64,000 nucleotides of DNA from Bryopsis sp. KO-2023 (taxonomy: Eukaryota > Chlorophyta > Ulvophyceae > Bryopsidales > Bryopsidaceae). The DNA lies in contig BSYQ01000004.1 of assembly GCA_030272585.1 (NCBI GenBank), positions 806,001 through 870,000 of the forward strand. Reading direction: 5' to 3'. The translations under genes and the position numbers were made by a program. This document shows positions 36,586 to 45,888 of this stretch, one piece after another (within the stretch, counting starts at the first letter, position 1; the number at the start of each line of letters is the position of its first letter). The notes beneath the pieces were generated by a model, which saw nothing but the letters and a program-made list of their open reading frames with translations, was not told the DNA's origin and made no database searches.

Positions 36586-37364
36586 CTGTAGCTTTACTAC
36601 CAGACTACTAACTTCTTCTTCTAGAGCCTCCTGGCTTCTATCTTTTTGCTTTTAAGTTGCTTATCCTGGGTAGATAAAGCAGTGTTTGCCCTTTCCTCTA
36701 GATATTAAGGGTTTCTACTTAAATACAAAATCCTTCAGGTTGAAACAGCTGGAACAGCTGGCTTGTGAGCTGGCTGTAAGCTGTAAGCTTTGAAGGTCAT
36801 CATCTTAGTCACTTTAGACATCAGTTGTTTAATCCCAGGGTTCTGAACTATTAGTCCTGTTTCTGGGAGAGAGCACTTATCCTCTTAAGTGACCTCAACT
36901 TCTAGGCTGGATCAAACACCACACCGTTTTAAATACATATGTTCTGAGGTCCTCACAGGGATTGATTTATAATAAATCAAGGTGTGTACAGTTTTACCCA
37001 AACTGTAGTCCTCAATCCTAGAGTTTCCCTTTTCAGGATACCTTATCTCTAGAGAATCTGAGCTTTTGTCTGAGACCACCCCTAGTCTGCAGACCTTTAC
37101 TTTAAAACCTTTGGGATTAACTGGCTGTGAGCAGAGTGGTTTCCTGCTTTTCAGTAGGGATTGAAAAGAAACTCAGAGTGGTGTTAGTTAAGGGGTGGAA
37201 CTCAGCTGTTCCAGGGGTCTTAACTATTTCTGAAGAGACTTATATCACTGTTTTAAAGAAAAGGCAGAATCCTGCTTACAGACCCACTTCTCAACCCCAA
37301 CCCTGACATCAACTTCTTAACCCAAACTCCCAAGCTAACCACCCAAACTTCCTAACCCACGACC

Positions 37365-37874
37365 TTAACTACTGGGGCCTGGTGCCCCCGCATCCCCCTC
37401 GTTCTCCTCTTCCCCGGAGGAGTAAACCATTATCGGCCCCTCTGGAGGCACCTCCTGCATCTCGCCATCCCCGTTCTCCTCGAACCTCGCCTCCACTCGC
37501 GCCACCGGGTAGAAACGCGGCAGGTTGAGGAGGTCGCGGGGTACTCCTCCTCCTCCGCCCTGTTCTCGCGCATTTCCTATTGGCTGGGCCAGCGCCGCTG
37601 TAATCTGCGGTTGAGTAGGTCGAAGGGGGCCTGGCACAGTTAGAACTCCCGCCCGGAATCCTTCCAGCAAGCCACGCAAAGTCATGAGCGTGCCCGTATA
37701 CTGAGCGAGCTTCGAGACGTTTACTCTAGTCTCTCTTTCAGCAGTATGGTTCATTCTAAACTCCCCCTGGAGCAGACGCTGTCGAAGTTCCTCTTCAAAC
37801 TCCTCCATCTCTACGATCAACGCTATCAGAACAGCGACAATGTGGGCGAAAGCGGCGGCCTGTGTTGCGTCCAT
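37365..37874 (-). CDS. Unknown ORF between RNase H and integrase of element A (169 aa)
   Basis: ATG at 37874. The N-terminal half is helical and hydrophobic/acidic (VAVLIALIVEMEEFEEELRQ). The middle is Pro/Gly/Ala-rich and the tail acidic (MVYSSGEEENEGDAGAPGPS). I recognise no domain. Its GC-richer composition stands out from the AT-rich sequence on both sides (36.6-37.36 and 37.9-38.17 kb), and the frame has few rare-looking codons, which supports a real coding region. It sits where pol should be continuous, so it may be an inserted accessory gene or part of a separately spliced product. Confidence 0.5.
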   Translation of the reverse strand: MDATQAAAFAHIVAVLIALIVEMEEFEEELRQRLLQGEFRMNHTAERETRVNVSKLAQYTGTLMTLRGLLEGFRAGVLTVPGPLRPTQPQITAALAQPIGNAREQGGGGGVPRDLLNLPRFYPVARVEARFEENGDGEMQEVPPEGPIMVYSSGEEENEGDAGAPGPSS

Positions 37875-38173
37875 ATCTTCCTTGTTCTCCGAGTGTTTTT
37901 CTAAACCCTTAACTTTCGAACTCCTGTTTTACTGAACTCTGTGTTTTTTTTTTTTTTTTTTGACAAACTTATTCCAGTATACTTTTTCCTAGACTGCGTT
38001 CGCTTTAAGAAGTCTAAACACGACTTGTTTTATCCCAGGCACTCCCTCCTCTCCTGGAGTTCTCTTGGATTAACTTCTATCTTTCCTATTCCAGTCCTGT
38101 GCCTCCTAATAAACTCTATCCCAGAAAATTCACGAAATATGGCCTCCTACTAGTCCTCCTCTAGAATAAACTT

Positions 38174-39733
38174 TCACTTCTTCCCAGACTCCCCTATTTT
38201 CACTGTTTTTCCTAAGAGTAAACGATCAGACACTGTAGGCCGACCCTGAGCCTCCTTTTTCTTTTCTCTATTCATCACAAGCCTGGACAATGCATCTGCA
38301 TTGACATGGTGCTTCCCAGGCTTATGGACTACCTTGAAATCAAACCCTTGTAATTCTAAAACCCATCTGGCCATCATGTTGGATAAGTGTTTAGAACCCA
38401 TAAGCCAGATCAAAGCCCCACAGTCAGTAAATAAAGTAAACTTCCTTCCTGTCAAATAGTAACTAAATTTTCTAATAGTCTTAATCACTGCCATAGCCTC
38501 CCCTTGACTAGGAGCATATCTAGCTTCTGTTTCACTATTCTTTTTAGAGAAGTAGGCGATTACCTTTTCCTGCCCCTCCTGAATCTGACCTAATACTCCT
38601 GCTATAGCATACTGACTCCAGTCAGTGCATAAGAACACCTCCCCTTCCCTCCTTAGAGTAGTCACTACTGGAGCTGTTGTAAGCATCTTTTTCAGCAGCC
38701 TCCATGAATATTCACATCTCCAAGTCCAGAGGAAGGGTACTCCTTCCTTAGTGAGTTCTGTCAGAGCTCCTGCCCTCCTAGCATAGTCTGGAGCATGTCT
38801 TCTGTAGTATCCAGTAAGTCCTAGGAAAGACCTAACTTGGGTGACAGTAGTAGGTGTCTTTAGTCTGGCTATAGAGGCCATCTTATCCTCCTGGGGGCTG
38901 AAGCCAGCTTTAGTAATGTGGTGTCCTAAGTATTCTATTTCCTCCTGAAATAGAAAACACTTTTCTATGGATAGCTTGGCTCCCTCTTTCTCCAGAATTT
39001 CTAACACCTTTTTCAGAGTTTCCAGGTGTTCCTGGAAGGTGTAACTAAAAATCACTATATCATCTAAATAAACCTGGACCCCTTCTAAATGACCAAATAG
39101 AGAATCCATAACTCTCTGGAAAGCCTCTGGCATTGTTTTTAGTCCCTGAGGACACCTAACCCATTCATACAACCCAGAGGAAGTTCTGAAGGCTGTTTTT
39201 TTCCTATCCTCCTCTGCTAGGGGTAACTGCCAGTACCCTGATTTCAAATCTAAACTAGAATAATATTTTCTTCCTCCCAGCCCATCCAGTAGCTCATCAA
39301 TCAATGGCAGAGGGTACTGATCTGCCTCCACTAAATTGTTTAGATCCCTAAAGTCTACACACCACCTCCACTTCCCTGGAGCCTTCTTAGGAACCAGGAG
39401 GGTGGGTGAAGACCAGGGTGACCCTGGGCTGGGTCTAACTACCCCTACTTTCAGCAACCCTTCTAACTGTCTTTCTATTTCCCCTTTCTGGAATTCACTG
39501 ACTCTATACTGTCTCCTGGCTACAGGCCTGGCTGTGCCAGTTTCTATTTCATAGCTATGATTTTTAAAGGAGCCTATCTCGTATTCACTTAGAGACCAGG
39601 CCTCCCTCCTACTCTTGCATAACTTCTCCACTGCCCTTCTTTCATCTCTGGAAAGACTTTTTCCTATGTTCAAGTCAGCAAAAGTAGATATCTTTTCCTC
39701 CTGTGCCACCAACACTGATTCCTGAGGAGGCAT
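38174..39733 (-). CDS. Element A reverse transcriptase-RNase H (~519 aa from the first ATG)
   Basis: The frame is open upstream through the gag stop, in the -1 register relative to gag, so translation by frameshift is as likely as initiation at the ATG at 39733. RT motifs in order: PGKWRWCVDFRDLNNL, YYSSLDLKSGYWQLPL, the catalytic box VYLDDIVIFS (about residue 222), IEYLGHHITKAGFSPQEDKM and RSFLGLTGYYRRHAPDYA. RNase H: VFLCTDWSQYAIAGVLGQ, then TLFTDCGALIWLM, ending KHHVNADALSRL. The frame stops shortly after RNase H, before any integrase. Confidence 0.9.
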   Translation of the reverse strand: MPPQESVLVAQEEKISTFADLNIGKSLSRDERRAVEKLCKSRREAWSLSEYEIGSFKNHSYEIETGTARPVARRQYRVSEFQKGEIERQLEGLLKVGVVRPSPGSPWSSPTLLVPKKAPGKWRWCVDFRDLNNLVEADQYPLPLIDELLDGLGGRKYYSSLDLKSGYWQLPLAEEDRKKTAFRTSSGLYEWVRCPQGLKTMPEAFQRVMDSLFGHLEGVQVYLDDIVIFSYTFQEHLETLKKVLEILEKEGAKLSIEKCFLFQEEIEYLGHHITKAGFSPQEDKMASIARLKTPTTVTQVRSFLGLTGYYRRHAPDYARRAGALTELTKEGVPFLWTWRCEYSWRLLKKMLTTAPVVTTLRREGEVFLCTDWSQYAIAGVLGQIQEGQEKVIAYFSKKNSETEARYAPSQGEAMAVIKTIRKFSYYLTGRKFTLFTDCGALIWLMGSKHLSNMMARWVLELQGFDFKVVHKPGKHHVNADALSRLVMNREKKKEAQGRPTVSDRLLLGKTVKIGESGKK

Positions 39734-39801
39734 TCCCCTAGTAGTAAACTTGTGTAGCCCTGTGGCCACACCCCTGAGGTCACCAGGCCTGACCTCTGAC
39801 C

Positions 39802-41718
39802 TTAGTGAAAATCCTTTGAAGGTCCTTCTTCTCCCTTGTTTTTCAATACTCCTGTGGCTGGGGCACTCCTCTGTCCAAATCCTGATGGCAAAGGGCTATG
39901 TGGAGCTTCCTTTGGGATGGTTTCAGGGGTGGTGTCAAACCTGACCTTTTTCTCCTGGGTCAGCTTCCCTCCTTTTCTCTTTTTCCCTACTGCTGCCTGG
40001 ACTGTTTCCTCTGTCTCCAGGATTTGTTTCTCCTCTGTCTTGAGAGGGATAGCCCCCATCTTCCCATTTCCCCTATGATAAAATATTTGCTGTGGTCCCA
40101 GCATTATCATAGCCCTGATAGATTTTAAGAAGTCTATCCCCAGCAGCACACAGCAGGTGTCTGTGTCTGTAACCATAAAAGAGTTATAGGAGCCTGTCCC
40201 TCCTATGTTTACAAAGAGCTTGGGGAGGTACCCAAGGGAGGTGGCTATTTCCCCAGAGGCAGTCCTAAAAACCCATTCAGAGGGTAAGACCTGCCCCACC
40301 AGGTCAAGCTTTTCTACAGTCGCCTTTGAGATGCAACTGTGGCTAGCCCCAGTGTCCACCACTGCTTCTAATGTCTCCCCTTTGATCCTAATGGCACACT
40401 TGGCAGGGGTGTTCCTGGAGGCATCCTCTCTTTGCAGGGTGTCAACCTCCAACATGCTCACCTCTTTGTTCTCAGTCCCCTGGCCACTGATTTCCGGTTC
40501 AAAGTGGAGGGGTTGGGTCACCCCAGCATCCACTGATGTCATTAACTCTGCCTCCCTCATAATAGCCTCCCTGAGTTCAGGGGAGTAAAACATAAATGTT
40601 TTTAGAGGTACTGGCAACTCAGTCTTGTCCAGGAAGGCCTGAGCATCTGTCAGAGCATGTTTGTTCCCCATCCTATACTTGTTTTCCCCTCCTGAAGTCT
40701 TTCCTTCTACCATGTTCATTTGAGGGCCCTGAGTTCTAAAGTTCCTTAAGTCTTTTTCCTGAACAACTAAAGGAGTGTTGCCTGCCCTGTACTGGAGGCT
40801 GTAGGACACTCCCGCCTTTTTCTGAGGGCACCTTCCCCATCTGTGTCCTGGTACTCCACAATTCCAGCAATCCCCCAGCATCAAATCCCTATTCAATAAA
40901 GGACTATAGTAGCCCCTGGGCCTGCTGCCCCCAAAAGTCTGTCTCCCTCCACCTCTGTTCCCTGAAGCTCCCCCATTCACTTTCTTCCTCCATTCCTGCA
41001 GTCTCTCTTCTGGAGCTGGAAGAGCTGCATAGATTTTGCTGATCTGCCCATCTAATACTTTCTGGACTTTGTTCATCACTTTACTCAAAAGTTTGTCTTC
41101 TTTTGAGTCTGAAGTCTGTCCAGTATTCTTTTCTGTATCAGAATCAGAATCTGTGCTGTCTGGGGCTCCTCTTTTCTTATTCATACCTAACCCTTCTACT
41201 GCCTTTGCAGCATTCACCACCTCATCGAAGTTCTGGTGTTGGAGAGGGGCTATAGCATCCCTAATTTTCGAAGGTATTCCAACCTGAAAGATATGACGAA
41301 GAAACTCGTCGTTCAGCGTAATCGGAGTAGCGCCGTCGGTGCGTGTCGCAGTCTGTATGTCTGTAATATCTTCGGCTAAGCCTCGAAGGGCGTCTGCGAA
41401 ATCCTCCACCGTTTCCGTCGGCCGTTGACGACGCCGAGTTAGCTCACTCATCAAATCGTCCGTGGCTCCCAGCCACCTCTTCATGAACTTTTTCCTGAAG
41501 TTCTCCCAGCTCATATCTTCTGGGAGAGCCGTCGCCCATCGAGCCGCTCCGTGCGTGAAATTGGCTTTAGCCCGACTGACTTTTGAGCGAGATGGCCAGT
41601 TTTGCGCCGTGGCCGTAGCCTCCACGGTTTTAAACCATTCGGCGGCTGGGGGTTTCTTCCCGTCAAACTTTTCGAGCTTGGGGGCACGGTATTTGTCGGC
41701 AGAGTTGATTCCAACCAT
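39802..41718 (-). CDS. Element A gag-protease (638 aa)
   Basis: Capsid-type gag domain in the first 200 residues (WENFRKKFMKRWLGATDDL, VEDFADALRGLAEDIT). A zinc knuckle of standard spacing CWNCGVPGHRWGRC (C-x2-C-x4-H-x4-C) is near residue 285. An aspartic protease follows with the active-site motif AVVDTGASHSCIS near 455 and a second conserved block VLLGIDFLKSI. The C-terminal 100 residues are basic and Pro-rich. ATG at 41718 lies 148 bases inside the primer-binding site. Confidence 0.9.
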   Translation of the reverse strand: MVGINSADKYRAPKLEKFDGKKPPAAEWFKTVEATATAQNWPSRSKVSRAKANFTHGAARWATALPEDMSWENFRKKFMKRWLGATDDLMSELTRRRQRPTETVEDFADALRGLAEDITDIQTATRTDGATPITLNDEFLRHIFQVGIPSKIRDAIAPLQHQNFDEVVNAAKAVEGLGMNKKRGAPDSTDSDSDTEKNTGQTSDSKEDKLLSKVMNKVQKVLDGQISKIYAALPAPEERLQEWRKKVNGGASGNRGGGRQTFGGSRPRGYYSPLLNRDLMLGDCWNCGVPGHRWGRCPQKKAGVSYSLQYRAGNTPLVVQEKDLRNFRTQGPQMNMVEGKTSGGENKYRMGNKHALTDAQAFLDKTELPVPLKTFMFYSPELREAIMREAELMTSVDAGVTQPLHFEPEISGQGTENKEVSMLEVDTLQREDASRNTPAKCAIRIKGETLEAVVDTGASHSCISKATVEKLDLVGQVLPSEWVFRTASGEIATSLGYLPKLFVNIGGTGSYNSFMVTDTDTCCVLLGIDFLKSIRAMIMLGPQQIFYHRGNGKMGAIPLKTEEKQILETEETVQAAVGKKRKGGKLTQEKKVRFDTTPETIPKEAPHSPLPSGFGQRSAPATGVLKNKGEEGPSKDFH

Positions 41719-41865
41719 AGTTCCTACAGGGTGTTACACTTGTGTTAATTTTCTGGAGCGCTTTCTCGTTTTCGAGAGGTGATCCCCAGAATAAACCGTG
41801 TTGCACAGAACTTGTGTTGTTTTCGTTAGTGGGCCCATATTCCTAACAGGTCCGAAGCTCGTCAC

Positions 41866-41877
41866 GCTCCGAAACCA
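41866..41877 (-). promoter_or_regulatory. Primer-binding site of element A
   Basis: On the minus strand TGGTTTCGGAGC directly follows the end of the 5' LTR homology. The same 12 bases begin the PBS of element B. TGG is complementary to the CCA end of a tRNA, and the string resembles the initiator-Met PBS TGGTATCAGAGC. Confidence 0.65.
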
Positions 41878-42779
41878 GAAAACGCATTCGGCACAACTAC
41901 TAATTCTTCATTCGCGCAGCGACTGAAGATAGAGTCGCACTGAATTACCGCAGAGTCTGTCTACGGCAACTGAGTCGGACTACGCCGACGTTGAATGTCT
42001 TATCCAAAAACTTGGTATCTAAACTGCGACGCACTGAAACTATCGTCACCTAAGAAGTCGGCTAAGACCAGTCGCGCTAACAATCATCACCATCCGAGAG
42101 TCACAGTCTCGATTCCCCATAACAACGAAAAGCCTAAGACCAGACATCTGAACGCAACACGAGTCAAAGTCGACGGAGACACCCGCTAAGAGGGCCTTGC
42201 TCCCGAGAGTGAGACAGAAAGTGGAGTCCCCTGGAGGATGGTCGCTAAGAGACCATGGCCTAAGAGGACTCTGGAAACTGAGCTGGAGAAAGAGAGAAAA
42301 CACAAAACGCAAACACCAAAAATGAAAGGAGACACTCAGAGGAGAGGTCGGCTCCTCTGAGTGGAGAAAAACCTCCTAAGAAAAGGGCAGCACCTTCTCT
42401 TACTATTCTGACTCCTCTCCTATTTCCTCTAGAATCAAAGTTTGATCAGAAACAATCTTATTTTGAATAAAGACACTCAGAGACACAAGAATAATAGCAA
42501 GAGAATATTTTTACAGAAAGAGAAGGGATGGTGTATCCCATTTCAAAAGTGTACTTCAGAAAACCTTGGATGATGCTATCTTTGGCCAGAAGTACCTCGT
42601 CCGATCGGGATTCCCGTTTAAGGTAAGTCGCGAAGCTTTCCTTAAGTCCGTCACGATAAGAGAGTCCTCCTATAGATAGATGTCCGAAGTAAGAAGTAAA
42701 CGAGGTATTCACCGAGTTCTGTCTGTTCTTAATCAGAATTCTGTGGGATATTTATACTCGCGGCCGGTTCTAGCGCTAG
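41878..42779 (-). repeat. 5' LTR of element A, inner part (continues at 52385-52866)
   Basis: Matches 32444-33345 of the 3' LTR. Interrupted after GCTAG by element B; the remainder resumes at 52385 with the duplicated GCTAG and ends CCGTCACA at 52866. Confidence 0.92.
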
Positions 42780-43168
42780 TGATACGAACGTCCGTCGTAT
42801 GACACGCGGTTCGGCCCACTCACCCAACACGTGGTTCGGCCTGACAGTAGTCGGACCGAACCAGCTCACCATCATCATAGCCACACATTAAGGGAGAGGG
42901 CCAGGCCGCCTCTGAGGTGGCAACCCTCAGTTCGGCCTGGAGCCTCACATTCAGCTTAGGGTCCATTAGGACACGGCCAAGGGGCCATTAGGACGCTGAG
43001 TTGGATGAAAGGGTTGGACAGGCTGTCGGCCCGGCCGAATACTTATTCGGCCCGGACCACAGCCTTATTGTAACTTGGACTATTGTAAAGATCCTTGTTT
43101 GAGAAAGTCTTTCCGTGCTCTAGACGTAAGTCCACTCGACTAGTCTATTTGTTCCAACGTTTGTATCA
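42780..43168 (+). repeat. 5' LTR of element B (389 bp)
   Basis: Starts TGATACGAACG and ends CGTTTGTATCA (inverted TGATAC/GTATCA). Same length as, and to my reading identical with, 51996-52384. It carries at least five copies of the word TTCGGCC/GTCGGCC, which may be promoter elements. Confidence 0.95.
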
Positions 43169-43170
43169 AC

Positions 43171-43184
43171 TGGTTTCGGAGCCG
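43171..43184 (+). promoter_or_regulatory. Primer-binding site of element B
   Basis: TGGTTTCGGAGCCG, two bases after the LTR. The first 12 bases are shared with element A. It resembles an initiator-Met PBS with two or three changes. Confidence 0.7.
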
Positions 43185-43213
43185 AAGCCGGAACCAAGAC
43201 CCATACCACCCGT

Positions 43214-43693
43214 ATGTCGAACAGCCACCCTACCTCGCCCCAGTCCTCCGCCGGCACACACGAACACCCGACTTCCCGTTATCTCACGGTGCCAGAGGAG
43301 CTGGTCGCACCACATTGGAGAAGATTTTATATCGACCAACTGGCCTTTTGCTACGGCGGCCCAAGCGTTATCGAGGGCGTACCTCCCGGACTTGAGGGAC
43401 CACCTATTCGAAGGCCGAGTCCCGTACCACCACCTACCGGGCCGAACGACAACGACGACACAGAAAGTGTCGGAAGCTGTGACTCCTGCTTCACCGAAGA
43501 GGAAAGGAACGACCCGGAGTTTCTGCGTTTCTACGCTGAAGTCCAGGAGCACCTACGCAACCGGCGGGCAAACTCGGCCGAGGAACCTCTTCGCAATCGG
43601 GACCCACGGCTTGCACACGGAGTCCAACCATGGACCTCATACCGTACGAGCCAGCCGAAGCCATCGCCTATCCCGACGGAGTGGAGGAGATGA
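43214..43693 (+). CDS. Element B leader ORF, unknown (159 aa)
   Basis: First ATG after the LTR/PBS. The product is Pro/Ser-rich with an acidic patch (DNDDTESVGSCDSCFTEEER) and no domain I recognise. It overlaps the start of gag by 64 bases, and gag is in the -1 register relative to it. It could be the N-terminal part of a gag fusion made by frameshifting, or a separate protein. Confidence 0.55.
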   Translation: MSNSHPTSPQSSAGTHEHPTSRYLTVPEELVAPHWRRFYIDQLAFCYGGPSVIEGVPPGLEGPPIRRPSPVPPPTGPNDNDDTESVGSCDSCFTEEERNDPEFLRFYAEVQEHLRNRRANSAEEPLRNRDPRLAHGVQPWTSYRTSQPKPSPIPTEWRR

Positions 43694-45888
43694 GCGCTGG
43701 GGACAGTATGAGCCTGGGGACCGAAGAAGATCCCCCTCCGGTGCAAGGCGTATTTGTGCAAAACAACATCCAGCACAACGTGCAGAACGTGCACCACGTG
43801 GAGGTGAACCAGGACGAAACATCTATCACTGTGGCCCAGCTGGCGGCCAACACCGAAGAATGGGCGGGACGTACTCAGGCCGAGCTGTACCAAGCACTCA
43901 ACGAAGTGCGAGGAGAACTCCATCATACCCGCGAAGAAGCCGAAGCTCGACAATGGCAAGTGGCCAACGAGCAGGCCGAAGCCATGAACACGGCCCTCGA
44001 GAACCAGAGAGCCGAACTGGAGGACCATCACTGGGAGGACCGCGTTCGGTTGGAAGAGGAGTTCATCCGACGGCTCGAGCACCTCAAAGCCGAGAACGGG
44101 CACCTTGTGGCCGAAATGGAAGAACGAATGCACCTGGCCCAAGAACGTGCGGCCGCCAAGGCAGCTCAAGATTTCCAAGACCTTGGAGCCCGGACCGAAA
44201 GGCTCACGTTGCAAGTGGCAGACCAGCGGGCCGCTGTCGAGACGCTCGGGGTCGAAACAAAGTGTCTACGGGAAGACTACCCATCCGTGGACGAGCTCGT
44301 GAAGTTATGGTCCAAGCAAGTTCCAGCGCAGCCCCAAGTCATTCCTGTGTACATGGCCGGAGCCGGAACCCAAACTGTGACCCAAACTACACAAGCGCCA
44401 TCCGGACCACCCCCGTCTTCCAGTTTTCAAGACGTGCCCCTTGTTTCTCCTATCGTCAGCAACGCGCCCGCGGTACCGATTCTCGTGCCACCCAGTGGAT
44501 TACCCAGCCAACGGCGAGCCGGACCACCACCAGGACCTGTCATTCGAGAGCCCGGTTCTGTACCGACGGGCGGGCCGAGGCCGAGCCGAAGAGACCCAGC
44601 GGCCGCCGCAAGGCCACCCAGCGGCCAGAACCAAGCCACCAATCCTACACCGCCATCCGGCCAAGGACCTCCTATGGCACCACGTCAAGAACCACCCCCT
44701 GGACCCAGTCAACCACAGGGAGTTGGAGCTGTCGGATTCAATTCGGGAACGGACCCGTTTGCGGGCCTGGGTTCCTATGCCTCAGTTGGACAGCAAGACC
44801 CCAACTCCGGATTCCGAGACGCTCCAAGAAGACGGCGGCCAGGAGGAGGAGGCGGGGACGATGGTGATGGAGGTGGCGGGCCGAATGGACCAGGAGGATC
44901 TGGCGGGCCGAATGGACCTGGTGGGCCGAATGGACCGGGAGGAGGACCAAATGGACCTGGCGGCGGGCCGAACGGACCTGGAGGTCCCGGAGGACCTGGC
45001 GGACCGGGAGGACCATTTGGACCACAATTACCCGGAGGGCCACCAGCAGCCGGAGGCAATGGATTGAGACAAGTCAAGATACCAATGCCACGAGCTTTCA
45101 ACGGCACCGCGAATGTCACGGACTGGCTGATGCGCATGGGCCGATGGTTTCGTGCCCAGGCCATTCCAGAGGAGCTATGGCTTCAGGTCATCTGTGCCAA
45201 CACGGAGGGCCCTGCAGCCGAATGGATGAATTTGACCGAGCTCAAAGTAATGGAGGGCCGAAGACAGCCATTTGCCGACTGGCGCTCGTGGGCCGAGGAG
45301 GCTCGAAAACTGTTCCAACCGACGACAACCTCTGAACACGCCCGAGTCGAGTTACGAACCCTGAGGCAGACGACCTCAGTGAAGGACTACATCAAGCGCT
45401 ATAACAGCGTTTGCTTCAGGATCCCGGATATGAGTGAAGCGGAGGCATATAGCGCATTCACCGCAGGCTTGCGTGAACCGATCCGAAGTCAAGTTGTTGG
45501 CTTCATTCGTGACGACGTGCAAGCCGCTATCGAAATGGCCGAACGGCTCGATGGTATCCGTGGACTTCATAACTCGAGTGGAGGCCGGGGTGGAGGAGGT
45601 CATCAGCGTTGGAATCGAAGATCGAGAGTTAACAGTATTGGCGACAAAGCCGGAGATGATCGTCTCAACTACATTGGTGGAAGCCGCGGCCGGGGAGGTT
45701 CAAGCCGAGGCCGAGGCCGAGGCCGTGGCCGCAGTGGGGGAAGATTTGGAGGACGAGGAGGTGGAGGCCGATCTACCACACCAAGTGGAAGAGGAGGCCG
45801 GGGTGGAATATCATGCTACTTGTGCGGAGGAGATCATGGGATCAGGAATTGTCCCAAGCTCTCGGCCGCAAAGCGTTCGATAAACTGA
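43630..45888 (+). CDS. Element B gag (752 aa)
   Basis: Residues about 80-210 form a Glu/Ala/Arg-rich coiled coil. A long Pro/Gly-rich region follows, with repeated GGPNGPGG units (about 390-475). The retrotransposon gag domain is at about 490-640 (FNGTANVTDWLMRMGRWFRA, AEEARKLFQPTTTSEHARVE, YIKRYNSVCFRIPDMSEAEA). An Arg/Gly-rich region leads to a short zinc knuckle CYLCGGDHGIRNC near the end (C-x2-C-x3-H-x4-C, one residue shorter than the usual spacing). It is longer than most chromoviral gags because of the coiled coil and Pro/Gly region. Another ATG at 43691 is possible. Confidence 0.88.
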   Translation: MDLIPYEPAEAIAYPDGVEEMSAGDSMSLGTEEDPPPVQGVFVQNNIQHNVQNVHHVEVNQDETSITVAQLAANTEEWAGRTQAELYQALNEVRGELHHTREEAEARQWQVANEQAEAMNTALENQRAELEDHHWEDRVRLEEEFIRRLEHLKAENGHLVAEMEERMHLAQERAAAKAAQDFQDLGARTERLTLQVADQRAAVETLGVETKCLREDYPSVDELVKLWSKQVPAQPQVIPVYMAGAGTQTVTQTTQAPSGPPPSSSFQDVPLVSPIVSNAPAVPILVPPSGLPSQRRAGPPPGPVIREPGSVPTGGPRPSRRDPAAAARPPSGQNQATNPTPPSGQGPPMAPRQEPPPGPSQPQGVGAVGFNSGTDPFAGLGSYASVGQQDPNSGFRDAPRRRRPGGGGGDDGDGGGGPNGPGGSGGPNGPGGPNGPGGGPNGPGGGPNGPGGPGGPGGPGGPFGPQLPGGPPAAGGNGLRQVKIPMPRAFNGTANVTDWLMRMGRWFRAQAIPEELWLQVICANTEGPAAEWMNLTELKVMEGRRQPFADWRSWAEEARKLFQPTTTSEHARVELRTLRQTTSVKDYIKRYNSVCFRIPDMSEAEAYSAFTAGLREPIRSQVVGFIRDDVQAAIEMAERLDGIRGLHNSSGGRGGGGHQRWNRRSRVNSIGDKAGDDRLNYIGGSRGRGGSSRGRGRGRGRSGGRFGGRGGGGRSTTPSGRGGRGGISCYLCGGDHGIRNCPKLSAAKRSIN

